A DNA stretch of 64,000 nt from a candidate division NC10 bacterium CSP1-5 (GTDB taxonomy: Bacteria > Methylomirabilota > Methylomirabilia > Methylomirabilales > CSP1-5). The stretch spans positions 8,684-72,683 of the forward strand of contig LDXR01000014.1 of assembly GCA_001443495.1 (NCBI GenBank), given 5' to 3'. How positions within the stretch are numbered: position 1 is the first letter of the stretch; every line of letters starts with the position of its first letter. Shown here piece after piece: positions 50,586-60,863 of this stretch. The translations under genes and the position numbers were made by a program. The notes beneath the pieces were generated by a model. It did no database searches. It was not told the origin of the DNA and saw only the letters and a list, made by a program, of their open reading frames with translations.

Positions 50586-51982
50586 TTCTTTCCCATTTCC
50601 TTCTTGAGTTCGGCCCGGATCACTTGAATGGCCTTGCGCACCTGCTTCGGGGCCGTCCCCCCCACGACTGCCCGTCGGTGCAGCGAGGCATCGAGAGCGA
50701 TATAGGTGTAGAATCCTGCGTCAAAAAGGGGGGAATAGCGCGAGAGCTCCTCCCGGGAAAGCTCTTCCAATCGCTTTCGCTGCTCGATGCAGTACCGCAC
50801 GATCTTGCCGACGACCTCATGGGCCCGGCGAAAGGGAAGTCCCTTGCTCACGAGGTAGTCTGCGGCATCAGTGGCATTCAAGAATCCCTCTTCCGTCGCC
50901 TGCCGCATGCGATCGGCATTCACCCGAAGGCCCCGGAGCAACGGGGCGAGGACTTGTAGCGTCCCGCGCAGTGTATCTACCGCATCAAACACCCGTTCCT
51001 TGTCCTCCTGGAGATCCCGGTTGTAGCTCAAGGGAAGCCCTTTCATGGCGGTCAGGAGTGCAATCAGGTCGCCAAAGACCCGCCCCGTCTTCCCCCGGGC
51101 CAATTCGGCGACATCCGGGTTCTTCTTCTGGGGCATCAGGCTCGACCCCGTGGCAAACGCCTCCGGGATATCGACGAAGCCAAATTCCGTCGACGCCCAC
51201 AGGATGATCTCCTCGCAGAGACGAGACAGGTGCATCATCGTGATGCTGGAGGCCGCCAGAAACTCCACGGCAAAGTCCCGATCCGAGACGGCATCGACGC
51301 TGTTTCGCGAGACCTCGGGAAACCCCAGCTCCTCTGCGAGCGCGGCCCGGTCGATCGCATAGGCGGTCCCCGCCAACGCCCCGGAGCCGAGGGGCATGAC
51401 GGTGACGCGCTGAAGACCATCGCGGAATCTCGCCCCATCGCGACGGAGCATCTCAACATAGGCCAGCAGGTGATGGGCCCAGAGGAGCGGCTGGGCCCGC
51501 TGCAGGTGCGTGTAGCCCGGCATGATCACATCCAAGTGCGTCTCGGCCTGGTCCAACAGGGCCTCCTGCAGTGCACGGATCTCGCGCACGATCTCACCGG
51601 TCTCGGCCCTGAGATACAGACGGAGATCGAGCGCCACCTGCTCGTTCCGGCTCCGGCCGGTGTGCAGCTTGCCCCCCACCTCGCCGATCTTTTCAATCAG
51701 CCGCCCTTCAATATACATATGGATGTCTTCATGGGCGGGATCGGGGTCGAGCCGCCCTTTATCCAGCTCCTTCTTGATCTCTTCGAGGCCCCGAATGATT
51801 CGCCCCGCCTCGACGCCGGTCAGGACGCCCGCCTTCATCAACGCGCGGGCGTAGGCGATCGATCCCTGCACATCATATGGGTACAGACGCCAATCGAAGG
51901 AGATCGAGGCCGTATACGCCTCGACCTGCGTATCGGTCCCCTCCCCGAACCGGCCTCCCCACGCCTTCTTGGTCTTGCCCAT
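50582..51982 (-). CDS. argH: Argininosuccinate lyase ArgH
   Basis: The 466-residue enzyme of the fumarase superfamily splits argininosuccinate to arginine and fumarate. Motifs: AWGGRFGEGTD, HTGRSRNEQVALDLRLYLR, PGYTHLQRAQPLLWAHHLLAY and the signature GSSLMPQKKNPDVAELARGK near residue 280 with the catalytic Ser. It starts two bases after argG. Confidence 0.98.
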   Translation of the reverse strand: MGKTKKAWGGRFGEGTDTQVEAYTASISFDWRLYPYDVQGSIAYARALMKAGVLTGVEAGRIIRGLEEIKKELDKGRLDPDPAHEDIHMYIEGRLIEKIGEVGGKLHTGRSRNEQVALDLRLYLRAETGEIVREIRALQEALLDQAETHLDVIMPGYTHLQRAQPLLWAHHLLAYVEMLRRDGARFRDGLQRVTVMPLGSGALAGTAYAIDRAALAEELGFPEVSRNSVDAVSDRDFAVEFLAASSITMMHLSRLCEEIILWASTEFGFVDIPEAFATGSSLMPQKKNPDVAELARGKTGRVFGDLIALLTAMKGLPLSYNRDLQEDKERVFDAVDTLRGTLQVLAPLLRGLRVNADRMRQATEEGFLNATDAADYLVSKGLPFRRAHEVVGKIVRYCIEQRKRLEELSREELSRYSPLFDAGFYTYIALDASLHRRAVVGGTAPKQVRKAIQVIRAELKKEMGKK

Positions 51983-51984
51983 CG

Positions 51985-53196
51985 CTACTTTTTCCCTCGC
52001 CGCCGCATGGCTTTGAGGCGCAATCGCAGGGCATTCAGCCGGATGAACCCTCCGGCGTCCTTCTGGTCGTACACCCGATCGGCCTCGAAGGTCGCCATAG
52101 CGGCATCGTACAGGGAGACAGGGGACTTTCTTCCCACCACGATGCAGGTGCCTTTGAAGAGTTTGAGGCGCGCGGTCCCGGTCACGTGCTTCTGGGTCTC
52201 GTCGATCATCCGCTTCAGGACTTCCATCTCGGGCGAATACCAGTACCCGTAATACACCAGCTCGGCAAAGCGAGGGATCAGTGCATCTCTCAGGTGCATG
52301 ACCTCGCGATCCATGGTGATCGATTCCACCGCCCGATGGGCCACCTGCAGCACCGTGCCACCGGGCGTCTCATAGACCCCCCGGGACTTCATCCCCACGT
52401 ACCGGTTCTCGACGAGATCCACCCGACCGACGCCGTGCTTGCCCGCGACCTCGTTCAGCGTCGCAAGGAGCTTCGCCGGCGAAAGCCTCCGTCCATTCAC
52501 GGCGACGGGGAGCCCCTCGGTAAAGCCGATCTCGACATAGGTTGAATGGTCAGGAGCCTTCTCCGGAGCAACGGTCAGGGTGAACATCTCCTGGGGCGGC
52601 TCTCGCCACGGATCCTCGAGCACGCCTCCCTCAAAGCTGATGTGAAAAAGGTTCCGGTCAGTCGAGTACGGCTTTTCCATCGTCACAGGGATCGCAATGC
52701 CATGCCGCCTCGCATAGTCGATCAGGTCAGAGCGGGATCTGAGGTCCCACTCCCGCCACGGGGCGATGACCCGGATCGCGGGATCCAGCGCCATATAGGT
52801 CAACTCGAACCGCACCTGGTCATTCCCTTTTCCGGTGGCCCCGTGGGCGACCGCATCCGCCCTCTCCCGTCGGGCGATCTCGATCTGACTCTTGGCGATC
52901 AGGGGGCGAGCCATAGAGGTGCCGAGCAGATATCCTCCCTCATACACGGCGTTCGCCTTCAAGCACGGAAAGACGAAGTCCCGGACAAACTCCTCTTTCA
53001 GATCTTCGATGACCACCTTGCGCGCCCCGGTCTTCACGGCCTTCTCTCTCACCCGTTCGAGCTCCTCGCCCTGACCCAAATCGGCGCAGTAGGCGACGAC
53101 CTCGCACCGGTAGGTCTTGATGAGCCAGTGCAGGATCACCGAGGTGTCGAGCCCCCCGCTATAGGCCAGCACCACTTTTCTGATCTGCTGCGTCAT
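51985..53196 (-). CDS. argG: Argininosuccinate synthase ArgG
   Basis: The 403-residue enzyme joins citrulline and aspartate with ATP. The pyrophosphatase loop [14 protein letters not shown] is at residue 9, and [24 protein letters not shown] and [17 protein letters not shown] are present. Length and order (argF-argG-argH) are normal. The upstream gap to argF is about 30 bases. Confidence 0.98.
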   Translation of the reverse strand: MTQQIRKVVLAYSGGLDTSVILHWLIKTYRCEVVAYCADLGQGEELERVREKAVKTGARKVVIEDLKEEFVRDFVFPCLKANAVYEGGYLLGTSMARPLIAKSQIEIARRERADAVAHGATGKGNDQVRFELTYMALDPAIRVIAPWREWDLRSRSDLIDYARRHGIAIPVTMEKPYSTDRNLFHISFEGGVLEDPWREPPQEMFTLTVAPEKAPDHSTYVEIGFTEGLPVAVNGRRLSPAKLLATLNEVAGKHGVGRVDLVENRYVGMKSRGVYETPGGTVLQVAHRAVESITMDREVMHLRDALIPRFAELVYYGYWYSPEMEVLKRMIDETQKHVTGTARLKLFKGTCIVVGRKSPVSLYDAAMATFEADRVYDQKDAGGFIRLNALRLRLKAMRRRGKK

Positions 53197-53229
53197 ATCT
53201 CGTCCACGATCAAATCACGGCGCTGCTTC

Positions 53230-54168
53230 TTACTCTCTTGAGCTTGACCGCCCCAAGAGGGCTGCCAGGATCGCCTTCTGGACATGGAGACGGTTTTCCG
53301 CCTGATCCAGAATGATGGAGTGCGGTCCGTCCATCACTTCATCGGTGATCTCTTCGCCCCGATGGGCCGGGAGGCAGTGCATGACCAACACATCCTCCTG
53401 CGCGAGGTCCACCAGGGCCTGATTGACCTGGAAACCTTGAAACTCCTGCTTCCGGCGACTTCCCTCTTCCTCCTGCCCCATGCTCACCCATACATCCGTG
53501 TAGAGGACATCCGCACCCTCGGAGGCCCGGGCGGGGTCGTGAATGATCTCGAGCCGCGCCCGAGTCGCCGCAGCCTCTTCCCGCGCCTTCGCCACCACGT
53601 CCCGGTTCGGTGCGTACCCCTTGGGGCACGCCACGGTGAGATCGACCCCCATCTTCGCCGCCCCGTAGAGCCAGGAATGGCAGACATTATTGCCATCGCC
53701 GATGAAGGCGACCCGGAGACCCGCAAGGTTGCCCCGCTTCTCCTTCAAGGTGAAGAGGTCGCTGAGCGCCTGGCAGGGATGGGTGAGATCGGTCAGCCCG
53801 TTGATCACCGGGACCGTCGCGTGCTGCGCCAGTTGCTCCACGGTGGCATGGTTGAAGGTGCGCGCGACGATCCCATCCACCCATCGCGAGAGATTCTTCG
53901 CGGCATCCTCGACGGTCTCCCGCGCCCCCAAACGGATGTCCTGCGGAGCCAGATAGATCGCATGCCCCCCCAACTGGGTCATCGCCACCTCGAAGGTCAC
54001 CCGCGTTCGGAGCGACGGCTTCTCGAAGATCAGGGCTAATGTCCTGGCCGGCAACAGGGGGTGGGGTATCTGCTGGTGAAGCCGTTGCTTGAGATCCGTC
54101 GCCAGATCGAAGAACCCCTCGATCTCTCCTCGGGTCAGATCGCGGATGGAAATGAGGTTTCGCTTCAC
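53230..54168 (-). CDS. argF: Ornithine carbamoyltransferase ArgF
   Basis: The 312-residue enzyme makes citrulline. The carbamoyl phosphate motif appears as EKPSLRTRVTFE (S-L-R-T-R, a common anabolic variant of S-T-R-T-R), with HPCQALSDL, GDGNNVCHSW, DVWVSMGQE and MHCLPAHRGEE for ornithine. It overlaps argD by four bases. Confidence 0.98.
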   Translation of the reverse strand: MKRNLISIRDLTRGEIEGFFDLATDLKQRLHQQIPHPLLPARTLALIFEKPSLRTRVTFEVAMTQLGGHAIYLAPQDIRLGARETVEDAAKNLSRWVDGIVARTFNHATVEQLAQHATVPVINGLTDLTHPCQALSDLFTLKEKRGNLAGLRVAFIGDGNNVCHSWLYGAAKMGVDLTVACPKGYAPNRDVVAKAREEAAATRARLEIIHDPARASEGADVLYTDVWVSMGQEEEGSRRKQEFQGFQVNQALVDLAQEDVLVMHCLPAHRGEEITDEVMDGPHSIILDQAENRLHVQKAILAALLGRSSSRE

Positions 54169-55364
54169 GCGGTCACCTCCTGGAGGACCTTATCCAGGAT
54201 GCCGGCCGCCGCTCGCACCTCTTCCTCACTCACGATGAGGGGCGGCGCAAACCGGATGACCTTTTCACCCGCATTGCTCAACAGGAGTCCCGCTTCGAGA
54301 CACCGGTTCAGGACCGGTCTCACCTCTCGATCGAGCTCCATGCCGATCAGCAGCCCCTTCCCCCGCACGGCCTTCACCGCGGCATGGCGGGCCTGGACGG
54401 TCTGAAGCTCCTGCAGTACTCGCCCGCCCATCTCGCCCGCCCGGGCGACAAGCCCCTGTTCCAGGATCGTCGTGAGCGTCGCAATGGCAGCCGCAGTAAC
54501 CAACGGATTTCCCCCGAATGTCGCGGCATGGGTCCCGGGGGTGAAGCTCGCCGCCACCACTTCGGTCGCCAGCATGGCCCCAATCGGAACCCCGCCGCCC
54601 AGGGCCTTGGCCAGCGTCATGATGTCCGGTGGAGCCCCCCAGTGTTCGTACGCAAAGAGGCGGCCGGTCCGGCCGATGCCGGTCTGGACCTCGTCGAAGA
54701 TCAGGAGGGCCCCCGACTCATCGCAGAGCTTCCGAAGTCCCTGAAGATACCCGGCCGACGGGACACGGATTCCCCCTTCTCCCTGAATCGGCTCGACCAG
54801 GATGGCCGCGGTTGCGGGACCGACAGTCCGCTCGACCGCTGCCAGATCATCGAAGGGGACATACCGGATGCCGGGAAGGAGCGGCTCAAAGCCTTGCTGA
54901 TACTTGGTCTGGGCCGTGGCGGTCACGGTGGCCATCGTCCGCCCGTGGAAGCCGCCCTCCATGGTGATGATCTCGACCCGCTCTCGACTGCCGCCGTCCT
55001 TGGCGTACTTCCGGGCCAGCTTGATGGCCGCCTCGTTGGCCTCGGCGCCGCTGTTACAAAAGAAGACCCGATCGGCAAAGGAGTGCTGGCACAGGAGTTC
55101 AGCCAGGCGGATCTGGGGAGTGACGTGATAGAGGTTGCTGACGTGCAGCAGCGTTGCCGCTTGAGATGTGACAGCCTGGACAATGGCCGGATGGCAGTGG
55201 CCCAGGGCGCAGACGGCGATCCCGGCGACGAAGTCGAGATACTCCTTCCCCTCCACATCCCAGACCCGACACCCCTCCCCCCGCTCGAGGACTACCGGGA
55301 ATCGGGCATAGGTATTGGCCAAGCACCCGCCCGCCCTGGCCATCCATCCTTCCGTCTCGGTCAT
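54165..55364 (-). CDS. argD: Acetylornithine aminotransferase ArgD
   Basis: ATG 55364 gives 399 residues. This PLP enzyme has FFCNSGAEANEAAIKLARK, MEGGFHGRT, IFDEVQTGIGRTG, and the PLP lysine in LAKALGGGVPIGAML near residue 248. It makes N-acetylornithine and may also act in DAP synthesis, as ArgD does in enterics. It lies between argB and argF. Confidence 0.95.
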   Translation of the reverse strand: MTETEGWMARAGGCLANTYARFPVVLERGEGCRVWDVEGKEYLDFVAGIAVCALGHCHPAIVQAVTSQAATLLHVSNLYHVTPQIRLAELLCQHSFADRVFFCNSGAEANEAAIKLARKYAKDGGSRERVEIITMEGGFHGRTMATVTATAQTKYQQGFEPLLPGIRYVPFDDLAAVERTVGPATAAILVEPIQGEGGIRVPSAGYLQGLRKLCDESGALLIFDEVQTGIGRTGRLFAYEHWGAPPDIMTLAKALGGGVPIGAMLATEVVAASFTPGTHAATFGGNPLVTAAAIATLTTILEQGLVARAGEMGGRVLQELQTVQARHAAVKAVRGKGLLIGMELDREVRPVLNRCLEAGLLLSNAGEKVIRFAPPLIVSEEEVRAAAGILDKVLQEVTA

Positions 55365-55376
55365 CGATCCCCCGGT

Positions 55377-55428
55377 CGCTAGCACGCTGGCATGCTGGGA
55401 CGCTAGGATGCTTTGTAGCTTTGTAGCC
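55377..55428. repeat. 8-bp tandem repeat, GCTAGGAT type, between argB and argD
   Basis: GCTAGCAC GCTGGCAT GCTGGGAC GCTAGGAT GCTTTGTA GCTTTGTA: six units with a strict 8-bp period. Weaker units of a similar kind (GCCAGCTAGCCGGCTAG) occur near 16425-16445. Confidence 0.85.
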
Positions 55429-55450
55429 CCCTCGCGTCATAGCGCGCTTC

Positions 55451-56341
55451 TCAGGCGCACACTTCGGTCCCGACCCCCTCGGCAGTGAAGAGCTCTAAGA
55501 GCAACGCATGCGGGATCGTGCCGTTGATGATGTGCGTCTTCGTCACCCCACCTTCCAAGGCCCGGAGGCAGGCCTTCACCTTGGGAATCATCCCCTGCGA
55601 GATCACCTGCTCCTCCAGCAGCTTCTCGACTTCATCCCGACTCAGGGTAGAGCACAGGCGTCCGTCCCGGTCCAGGATCCCATCGATGTCGGTGAGAACG
55701 ATCAGCTTCTCCGCCCCCAGGGCCGCCGCGATCTCCCCCGCGGCCAGGTCGGCGTTGATGTTGTAGGTGGTCCCCTCCTCATCCGCGCCGGTCGGGGCGA
55801 TCACCGGGATAAACCCCGCCTCTTCGAGTGACCGAACCACCGTCGGGTTCACCGCGACGACCTCGCCCACCAGGCCCAGATCCACCAGCTCGGTCTCCGC
55901 CCCCTTCTTCCGGCTGTGCCTAACCTTCCGGGCCTTGATGAAGTTCCCATCCTTCCCGGAAAGCCCGACCGCCGGACTGCCGCTCCGGCTGATCAGGCCG
56001 ACGATCTCCTGATTGATGCCTCCCACCATGACGGTCTCCACGATACGCATGGTCTCGGGATCGGTCACCCGGAGGCCGTCGATAAAGGTGGGGGTGAGTC
56101 CTGCCTTCGCCATGGCCTCTCCGATCTGGGGACCACCCCCGTGGACGATGACCGGCCGCATGCCGACGTATCGCATAAGGACAATGTCCTGCGCCACCTC
56201 GGCCTTCAACTTGTCCTCCGCCATCGCGGCCCCCCCGTACTTGACCACGATGGTCTTTCCGAAGAAGTGCCGGATGTACGGGAGGGCCTCGATCAGGATC
56301 TCGGCCTTGGCAACGGGCGACTCGTGTCGTGACTCGCTCAC
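55451..56341 (-). CDS. argB: Acetylglutamate kinase ArgB
   Basis: GTG 56341 has GAGGAG seven bases upstream and gives 296 residues; an in-frame ATG at 56359 is an alternative. Motifs: IVVKYGGAAM, VIVHGGGPQIG, GLSGKDGNFIKARK, PVIAPTGADEEGTTYNINAD and EKLIVLTDIDG. It phosphorylates N-acetylglutamate and is the usual arginine feedback point. It follows hslU. Confidence 0.97.
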   Translation of the reverse strand: MSESRHESPVAKAEILIEALPYIRHFFGKTIVVKYGGAAMAEDKLKAEVAQDIVLMRYVGMRPVIVHGGGPQIGEAMAKAGLTPTFIDGLRVTDPETMRIVETVMVGGINQEIVGLISRSGSPAVGLSGKDGNFIKARKVRHSRKKGAETELVDLGLVGEVVAVNPTVVRSLEEAGFIPVIAPTGADEEGTTYNINADLAAGEIAAALGAEKLIVLTDIDGILDRDGRLCSTLSRDEVEKLLEEQVISQGMIPKVKACLRALEGGVTKTHIINGTIPHALLLELFTAEGVGTEVCA

Positions 56342-56406
56342 CCTTCTGCTCCTCGCCATTCAGTTCCGAGTGGCGGTTTGCAGGTCTCAGTCCTCAGCAC
56401 TGGCTG

Positions 56407-57747
56407 CTAGAGAATGTAGCGACTGAGATCCTCATCCCGGATGATGTCCTGGAGCTTCTCCCGGACATAGCCGGCATTGATTTCCACCTTGACCCCCTCC
56501 ATGTGCGGGGCCTCGAAGGAGACATCCTCGAGGAAGCGCTCCATGATGGTATAGAGCCGTCGCGCGCCGATATTCTCGGTGGCCTGGTTGACGGCGGTGG
56601 CGATAGTGGCGATCTCCTCGATGGCATCCCCGGTAAAGCTCATGTCGACCCCCTCGGTGGCCAGCAGCGCGGTGTACTGCCTGGTCAGCGCATTCTGCGG
56701 CTCGGTCAGGATCCGGACAAAGTCCTCTTTCGTGAGACTCTTCAGTTCCACCCGCAGGGGGAAACGGCCCTGCATCTCCGGGATCAGATCCGCGGGCTTC
56801 GAGACATGGAAGGCCCCGGCCGCAATGAAGAGGATATGGTCGGTCCGGACCATCCCATGCTTGGTGCTCACGGTCGAGCCTTCCACGATCGGGAGGAGGT
56901 CTCGCTGCACTCCCTCTCGGGACACGTCAGGACCGTATCCCCGCTCCCGACCGGCGATCTTGTCGATCTCGTCCAGGAAGACGATCCCGGAGTCCTCCAC
57001 CCGCCGGATCGCCTCGGCGACCACCTCGTCCATGTCGATCAGTTTCTGCGCCTCCTCCTGGGTCAGGAGTCGTCGGGCCTCCTTGACCTTCACGCTGCGC
57101 CGCTTCATCCGGTGTGGGAGAAGGTTGTCGAGCATCTCGCGGAGCTGATCCATTCCCTCTACCCCCGCCCCCGGCACGACCTCAATCATCGGCAAGGCCC
57201 GGTCCCGGACGTCGATCTCCACCATCCGATCATCCAGCTTGCCGGCCCGGAGCATCGTCCGGAACTTCTCTCGGGTGTCGTGAGGGGCGGCCTCGGTCGC
57301 CCCCAAGCCCACCGCTGGCGACCCAGCGCTACTCGGGGGGACGAGCAGACCGAGGAGTCGCTCCTCGGCCAGCTCTGCTGCCCGCTCGGCCACGACCGCC
57401 GTCCGCTCCCCCTTGACCATGTTGACGGCGATATCGACCAGGTCCCGGACGATGGAATCCACATCCCGCCCGACGTAGCCCACCTCCGTGAACTTGGACG
57501 CCTCGACCTTGAGGAACGGGGCCTCGGCCAATTTAGCCAAACGCCTGGCGATCTCGGTCTTGCCGATGCCGGTGGGACCGATCATGATGATGTTCTTGGG
57601 CGCCACCTCGTCCCGGAGCTCGGGGGGAAGTCTCTGCCGCCGCCACCGGTTCCGGATCGCAATGGCCACCGCCCGCTTGGCCGCATGCTGGCCGATGATG
57701 TACTTATCCAGCTCGGCCACAATCTGCCTGGGGGTCAATCGGTCCAT
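56407..57747 (-). CDS. hslU: HslU ATPase of the HslUV protease
   Basis: ATG 57747 gives 446 residues starting [20 protein letters not shown], the family opening; a GTG at 57789 overlapping hslV is less well spaced from its ribosome site. The Walker A is GPTGIGKTE, the pore motif GYVGRD, Walker [11 protein letters not shown] shortened I domain occupies about residues 95-220, and the C-terminal RYIL docks into HslV. It unfolds substrates for HslV. Confidence 0.97.
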   Translation of the reverse strand: MDRLTPRQIVAELDKYIIGQHAAKRAVAIAIRNRWRRQRLPPELRDEVAPKNIIMIGPTGIGKTEIARRLAKLAEAPFLKVEASKFTEVGYVGRDVDSIVRDLVDIAVNMVKGERTAVVAERAAELAEERLLGLLVPPSSAGSPAVGLGATEAAPHDTREKFRTMLRAGKLDDRMVEIDVRDRALPMIEVVPGAGVEGMDQLREMLDNLLPHRMKRRSVKVKEARRLLTQEEAQKLIDMDEVVAEAIRRVEDSGIVFLDEIDKIAGRERGYGPDVSREGVQRDLLPIVEGSTVSTKHGMVRTDHILFIAAGAFHVSKPADLIPEMQGRFPLRVELKSLTKEDFVRILTEPQNALTRQYTALLATEGVDMSFTGDAIEEIATIATAVNQATENIGARRLYTIMERFLEDVSFEAPHMEGVKVEINAGYVREKLQDIIRDEDLSRYIL

Positions 57748-57785
57748 AGGGCTTCCCGTGCGCTCCCCTTGCCCTCGCGCATCCG

Positions 57786-58328
57786 TCACAGCTCCTCAAT
57801 GGTGATCTGGTCGTTGCTGTAAACGGACAACTGGGCCGCGATGCGCATCGATTCCTGCATGATCGTCTTCAGGTCGAGGTCGGTAAACTTCACCAGGGCG
57901 CGGGCGGCTGCGGCCGCGTAGGGACCGCCTGAGCCGATTCCGATGATTCCGTCATCCGGCTCGATCAGGTCTCCCGTTCCAGAGATGATGAAGGAACACT
58001 CCTGATCCACCACCACCAGCAGGGCCTCGAGCCGCCGGAGCACCCGGTCCGTCCGCCAGTCCTTGGCCAGCTCCACCGCGGCCCGGGGCAGGTTGCCCTG
58101 GTATTCCTCCAGCTTCCCCTCCAGCTTGGCGAAGAGAGCAAAGGCATCGGCGGCCGCCCCCGCGAATCCCGCGATGACCTGGTTGTGGTACATCCGCCGG
58201 ACCTTTCTGGCCGTGTGCTTCATCACCGTTTCGCCCAGAGAGACCTGGCCGTCTCCTGCCACGGCGACCCGCCCCTTGTGGCGGACCGACAGAATCGTCG
58301 TACCCCGTATTCGTAGTTCACGGTTCAC
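57786..58328 (-). CDS. hslV: HslV peptidase subunit
   Basis: The proteasome-like subunit has the catalytic N-terminal Thr in [22 protein letters not shown], the second motif TARKVRRMY and the late [13 protein letters not shown]. Start choice is uncertain. GTG 58328, giving 180 residues with a nine-residue leader before Thr, is the nearest plausible start. It is formed by GGTTCAC heptamer repeats and lacks a clear ribosome site. Leader removal would expose the Thr, as in many bacteria. Confidence 0.93.
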   Translation of the reverse strand: MNRELRIRGTTILSVRHKGRVAVAGDGQVSLGETVMKHTARKVRRMYHNQVIAGFAGAAADAFALFAKLEGKLEEYQGNLPRAAVELAKDWRTDRVLRRLEALLVVVDQECSFIISGTGDLIEPDDGIIGIGSGGPYAAAAARALVKFTDLDLKTIMQESMRIAAQLSVYSNDQITIEEL

Positions 58329-58343
58329 CGTGGACGGTTCACG
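58315..58343. repeat. Heptamer repeat, GGTTCAC type, at the hslV start
   Basis: AGTTCACGGTTCACCGT and GACGGTTCACGG provide three units of GGTTCAC around the probable hslV start codon. Confidence 0.65.
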
Positions 58344-58397
58344 GCGCCCCCGAAGCGAGGAACCCCGCCGTTGCCTCTTGCTTTGCTCTTTCACCTT

Positions 58398-58466
58398 CCG
58401 CACGCTTTACCCTGCACGCGTTACCCTGTACGTCTTTCCCTGCACGCTTTACCCTGTACTGTACGT
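58398..58466. repeat. 14-bp tandem repeat between hslV and xerC
   Basis: Four to five units of CCTGCACGCTTTAC (variants CCTGCACGCGTTAC, CCTGTACGTCTTTC) follow the xerC stop with a 14-bp period, twice the usual heptamer. Confidence 0.85.
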
Positions 58467-58469
58467 GTC

Positions 58470-59414
58470 TCACGCCTTCGGGTGGGCCTTGTCATACACC
58501 GCCATCAGCTGGTCCAGATTCACGTGGGTATAGCGCTGGGTCGTGCTCAGCCTGGCATGCCCCAGCAGCTCCTGGATGACCCGCAGGTCAGCCCCCGCCT
58601 GGAGCAGATGCGTGGCAAAGCTGTGCCGAAGCCCGTGAGGAGTGATGGCCTTGCCCATGCCGCTCTTCTTCAGATACTTCTCCAGAAGCCGCTCGACACT
58701 CCGGGAGGTCAGCCGGTCCCCTCGGCGATTGAGAAAGAGCGGGCTCCGGTGGCCACCGAGGCGGGTGGACCCTGCCATCCCCTTGATTTTCCCGCTGCCC
58801 AGCGTATCTCTCGCCGCCAGGTGCGCCTTTAGGACCTCTGCGGCGGGCCGCCCGATGGGGACGATCCGCTCCTTGTTCCCCTTCCCCCTCACCTTCACCA
58901 GGCGCTGCTCGAGGTCCAGATCTTCGACGGCGAGACCCACGAGCTCCCCCACGCGGATCCCCGAGGCGTAAAAGAGCTCCAGGATCGCCCGATCCCGGAG
59001 AGTGATCGGCGCTGCACCCTGGGGCGTGGCGAGGAGCTGAAAGGCCTGATCCACCGTGAGATGCGGAGGGAGCGGCCTGGGAAGTTTGGGCGTCGTTACC
59101 AGCCTGGCGGGATTCCAGCTGAGAAGCCCGCGACGGCAGCAGAACTGACAGAACGAGCGTAACGCCGCGACCCTGCGAGCCAAAGTCCTCGGGGAGAGTC
59201 CTCGACTGCGCAGCGAGGCCATAAACGCCCGTACCGTCAGCGGATCGATCCGATCCAGCGGGATCGCCTCGGACGCCTCCGGGTGCATTCGACGGAGAAA
59301 CGCGAGGAACTGGGTCAGGTCAATCCGGTAGCTACGGACGGTCTGGGGTGAGGACCCCTCAGTGTCCAGCTCCCGGAGATATTCTTGGATGAGTCGCTGC
59401 ATCGCCGCCCCCAT
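58470..59414 (-). CDS. xerC: Tyrosine recombinase XerC/XerD family
   Basis: The 314-residue protein has an N-terminal SAM-like core-binding domain and a catalytic domain. Catalytic residues are Arg in ASGIRVGEL, Lys in VRGKGNKER, His-x-x-Arg in HGLRHSFATHLL, His in LGHARLSTTQ and the nucleophile Tyr in RYTH. It resolves chromosome dimers at dif. The place beside hslVU matches xerC in many bacteria. A later ATG at 59402 is also possible; a strong hairpin lies just before the start. Confidence 0.92.
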   Translation of the reverse strand: MGAAMQRLIQEYLRELDTEGSSPQTVRSYRIDLTQFLAFLRRMHPEASEAIPLDRIDPLTVRAFMASLRSRGLSPRTLARRVAALRSFCQFCCRRGLLSWNPARLVTTPKLPRPLPPHLTVDQAFQLLATPQGAAPITLRDRAILELFYASGIRVGELVGLAVEDLDLEQRLVKVRGKGNKERIVPIGRPAAEVLKAHLAARDTLGSGKIKGMAGSTRLGGHRSPLFLNRRGDRLTSRSVERLLEKYLKKSGMGKAITPHGLRHSFATHLLQAGADLRVIQELLGHARLSTTQRYTHVNLDQLMAVYDKAHPKA

Positions 59415-59419
59415 AGCGA

Positions 59420-59453
59420 CCGAGGGGATAGCTCCACCCCGCTATCCCCTCGG
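59420..59453. promoter_or_regulatory. Perfect 13-bp hairpin in the trmFO-xerC gap
   Basis: CCGAGGGGATAGC and GCTATCCCCTCGG pair perfectly around an 8-base loop, six bases before the xerC ATG. No T-run follows, so it may be a translational or processing hairpin rather than a terminator. Confidence 0.6.
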
Positions 59454-59484
59454 CAATGGACGATACGGCCTGCGGCTTCAAAGA

Positions 59485-60855
59485 TCAAGCAAAAATTCGC
59501 ATCCACGCCTCCATGGCCTTGAGGGAGCGCTCGGCCAAGGCCGCTTTGCGCTTCTGCCGATCACGGACGACAACGTCGAGGGGCGGCAGGAGACCGAAGT
59601 TCGCATTCATCGGTTGGAATCGGGAGGGATCTGTGGAAGTCACGTAGGTAAGGAGCGCTCCCAGCATCGTATCGCCCGGGGGGGTCACGGATTCGAGGCC
59701 CTGGACAAGCCGGGCCGCGTTGACCCCCGCGAGCAGCCCAGAGGCCATCGACTCCAGATACCCTTCGACCCCGATGAGCTGGCCGGCAAAGAAGAGCCCT
59801 TTATCCCCCCTGAATTGCAGCGTCGGCTCTAGGAGGAGTGGGGCGGGGATGTAGGTGTTGCGATGGACGCTGCCGTAACGGAAGAACTCCGCCTGCTCGA
59901 GGCCCGGGATCATCCGGAGGATCCGCTGCTGCTCCGCCCGTCTCAGACGCGTCTGAAAGCCCACCATGTTGACCATCTGCCCCGCCCTGTCCTCGTGGCG
60001 GAGCTGCACCACCGCGCAAGGCCGTCGTCCGGTCCGAGGATCCGTCAGGCCCACCGGCTTGAGGGGGCCATAGAGGAGCGCCTCCCGGCCGCGGCGTGCC
60101 ATCTCCTCGACGGGGAGGCATCCCTCAAAAAAACAGGCCTCCTCCAGATTTTCGAAATCGTGCAGCGGGTACAGCTCTGCCTCCACGAGGGCGCGCCAGA
60201 AGGCCGTGTACTCCTCGTCGGTCATGGGACAGTTCCAGTAGTCTTCGCCCCCCTTGCCGTAGCGGGAGGCGGCAAAGACCTTCTCCCGGTTGACGGACTC
60301 GGTCGCAAGAATGGGTGAGATGGCGTCGTAGAAAGAGAGGAGCCGCGCACCTTCTGCCGCGCATCGCTGCGGAGGCTGCTCCTCCAGATACGCCCGGAAG
60401 AGGCACCGGAGGCTTTCAGCCAGGGGGCTCGAGGTCAAGGGACCCGTGGCGATCACTACGGGCCGCTCGGCGGGGATCTCCGTTACCTCCTCCCGATACA
60501 CCGTGACGAGCGGATGGCCCCCGATCCGGCGGGTCACCTCGTGGGCAAAGGCGGTGCGGTCCACGGCGAGCGCCGTGCCCGCCGGGACCGCGTGGGCCCT
60601 CGCCGCCTGCTGGATGACGGACCCGAGGCGCCCTGCCTCCGCGTGCAGCAGGCCCGACGCGCTCGTCAGCTCTTGGGACTTGAGGGAGTTACTACAGACC
60701 AGCTCGGCCAACAGGTCGGTCTGATGCGCCGGGGTGCCGGCGGTCGGTCGCATCTCGAAGAGGCACACCGGCACACCCCGTTCGGCCGCTTGCCAGGCCG
60801 CCTCTGCACCCGCAAGGCCACCCCCCACGATGGTCACACACGCCTTGGGCTTCAC
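59485..60855 (-). CDS. trmFO: tRNA (uracil-5-)-methyltransferase TrmFO
   Basis: GTG 60855 gives 456 residues. This folate- and FAD-dependent enzyme makes m5U54 in tRNA. The FAD loop [15 protein letters not shown] is at the N-terminus; [17 protein letters not shown] and the [18 protein letters not shown] segment are diagnostic of TrmFO rather than GidA. It lies eight bases after topA, a conserved neighbour. Confidence 0.97.
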   Translation of the reverse strand: MKPKACVTIVGGGLAGAEAAWQAAERGVPVCLFEMRPTAGTPAHQTDLLAELVCSNSLKSQELTSASGLLHAEAGRLGSVIQQAARAHAVPAGTALAVDRTAFAHEVTRRIGGHPLVTVYREEVTEIPAERPVVIATGPLTSSPLAESLRCLFRAYLEEQPPQRCAAEGARLLSFYDAISPILATESVNREKVFAASRYGKGGEDYWNCPMTDEEYTAFWRALVEAELYPLHDFENLEEACFFEGCLPVEEMARRGREALLYGPLKPVGLTDPRTGRRPCAVVQLRHEDRAGQMVNMVGFQTRLRRAEQQRILRMIPGLEQAEFFRYGSVHRNTYIPAPLLLEPTLQFRGDKGLFFAGQLIGVEGYLESMASGLLAGVNAARLVQGLESVTPPGDTMLGALLTYVTSTDPSRFQPMNANFGLLPPLDVVVRDRQKRKAALAERSLKAMEAWMRIFA

Positions 60856-60863
60856 GGATCCGA

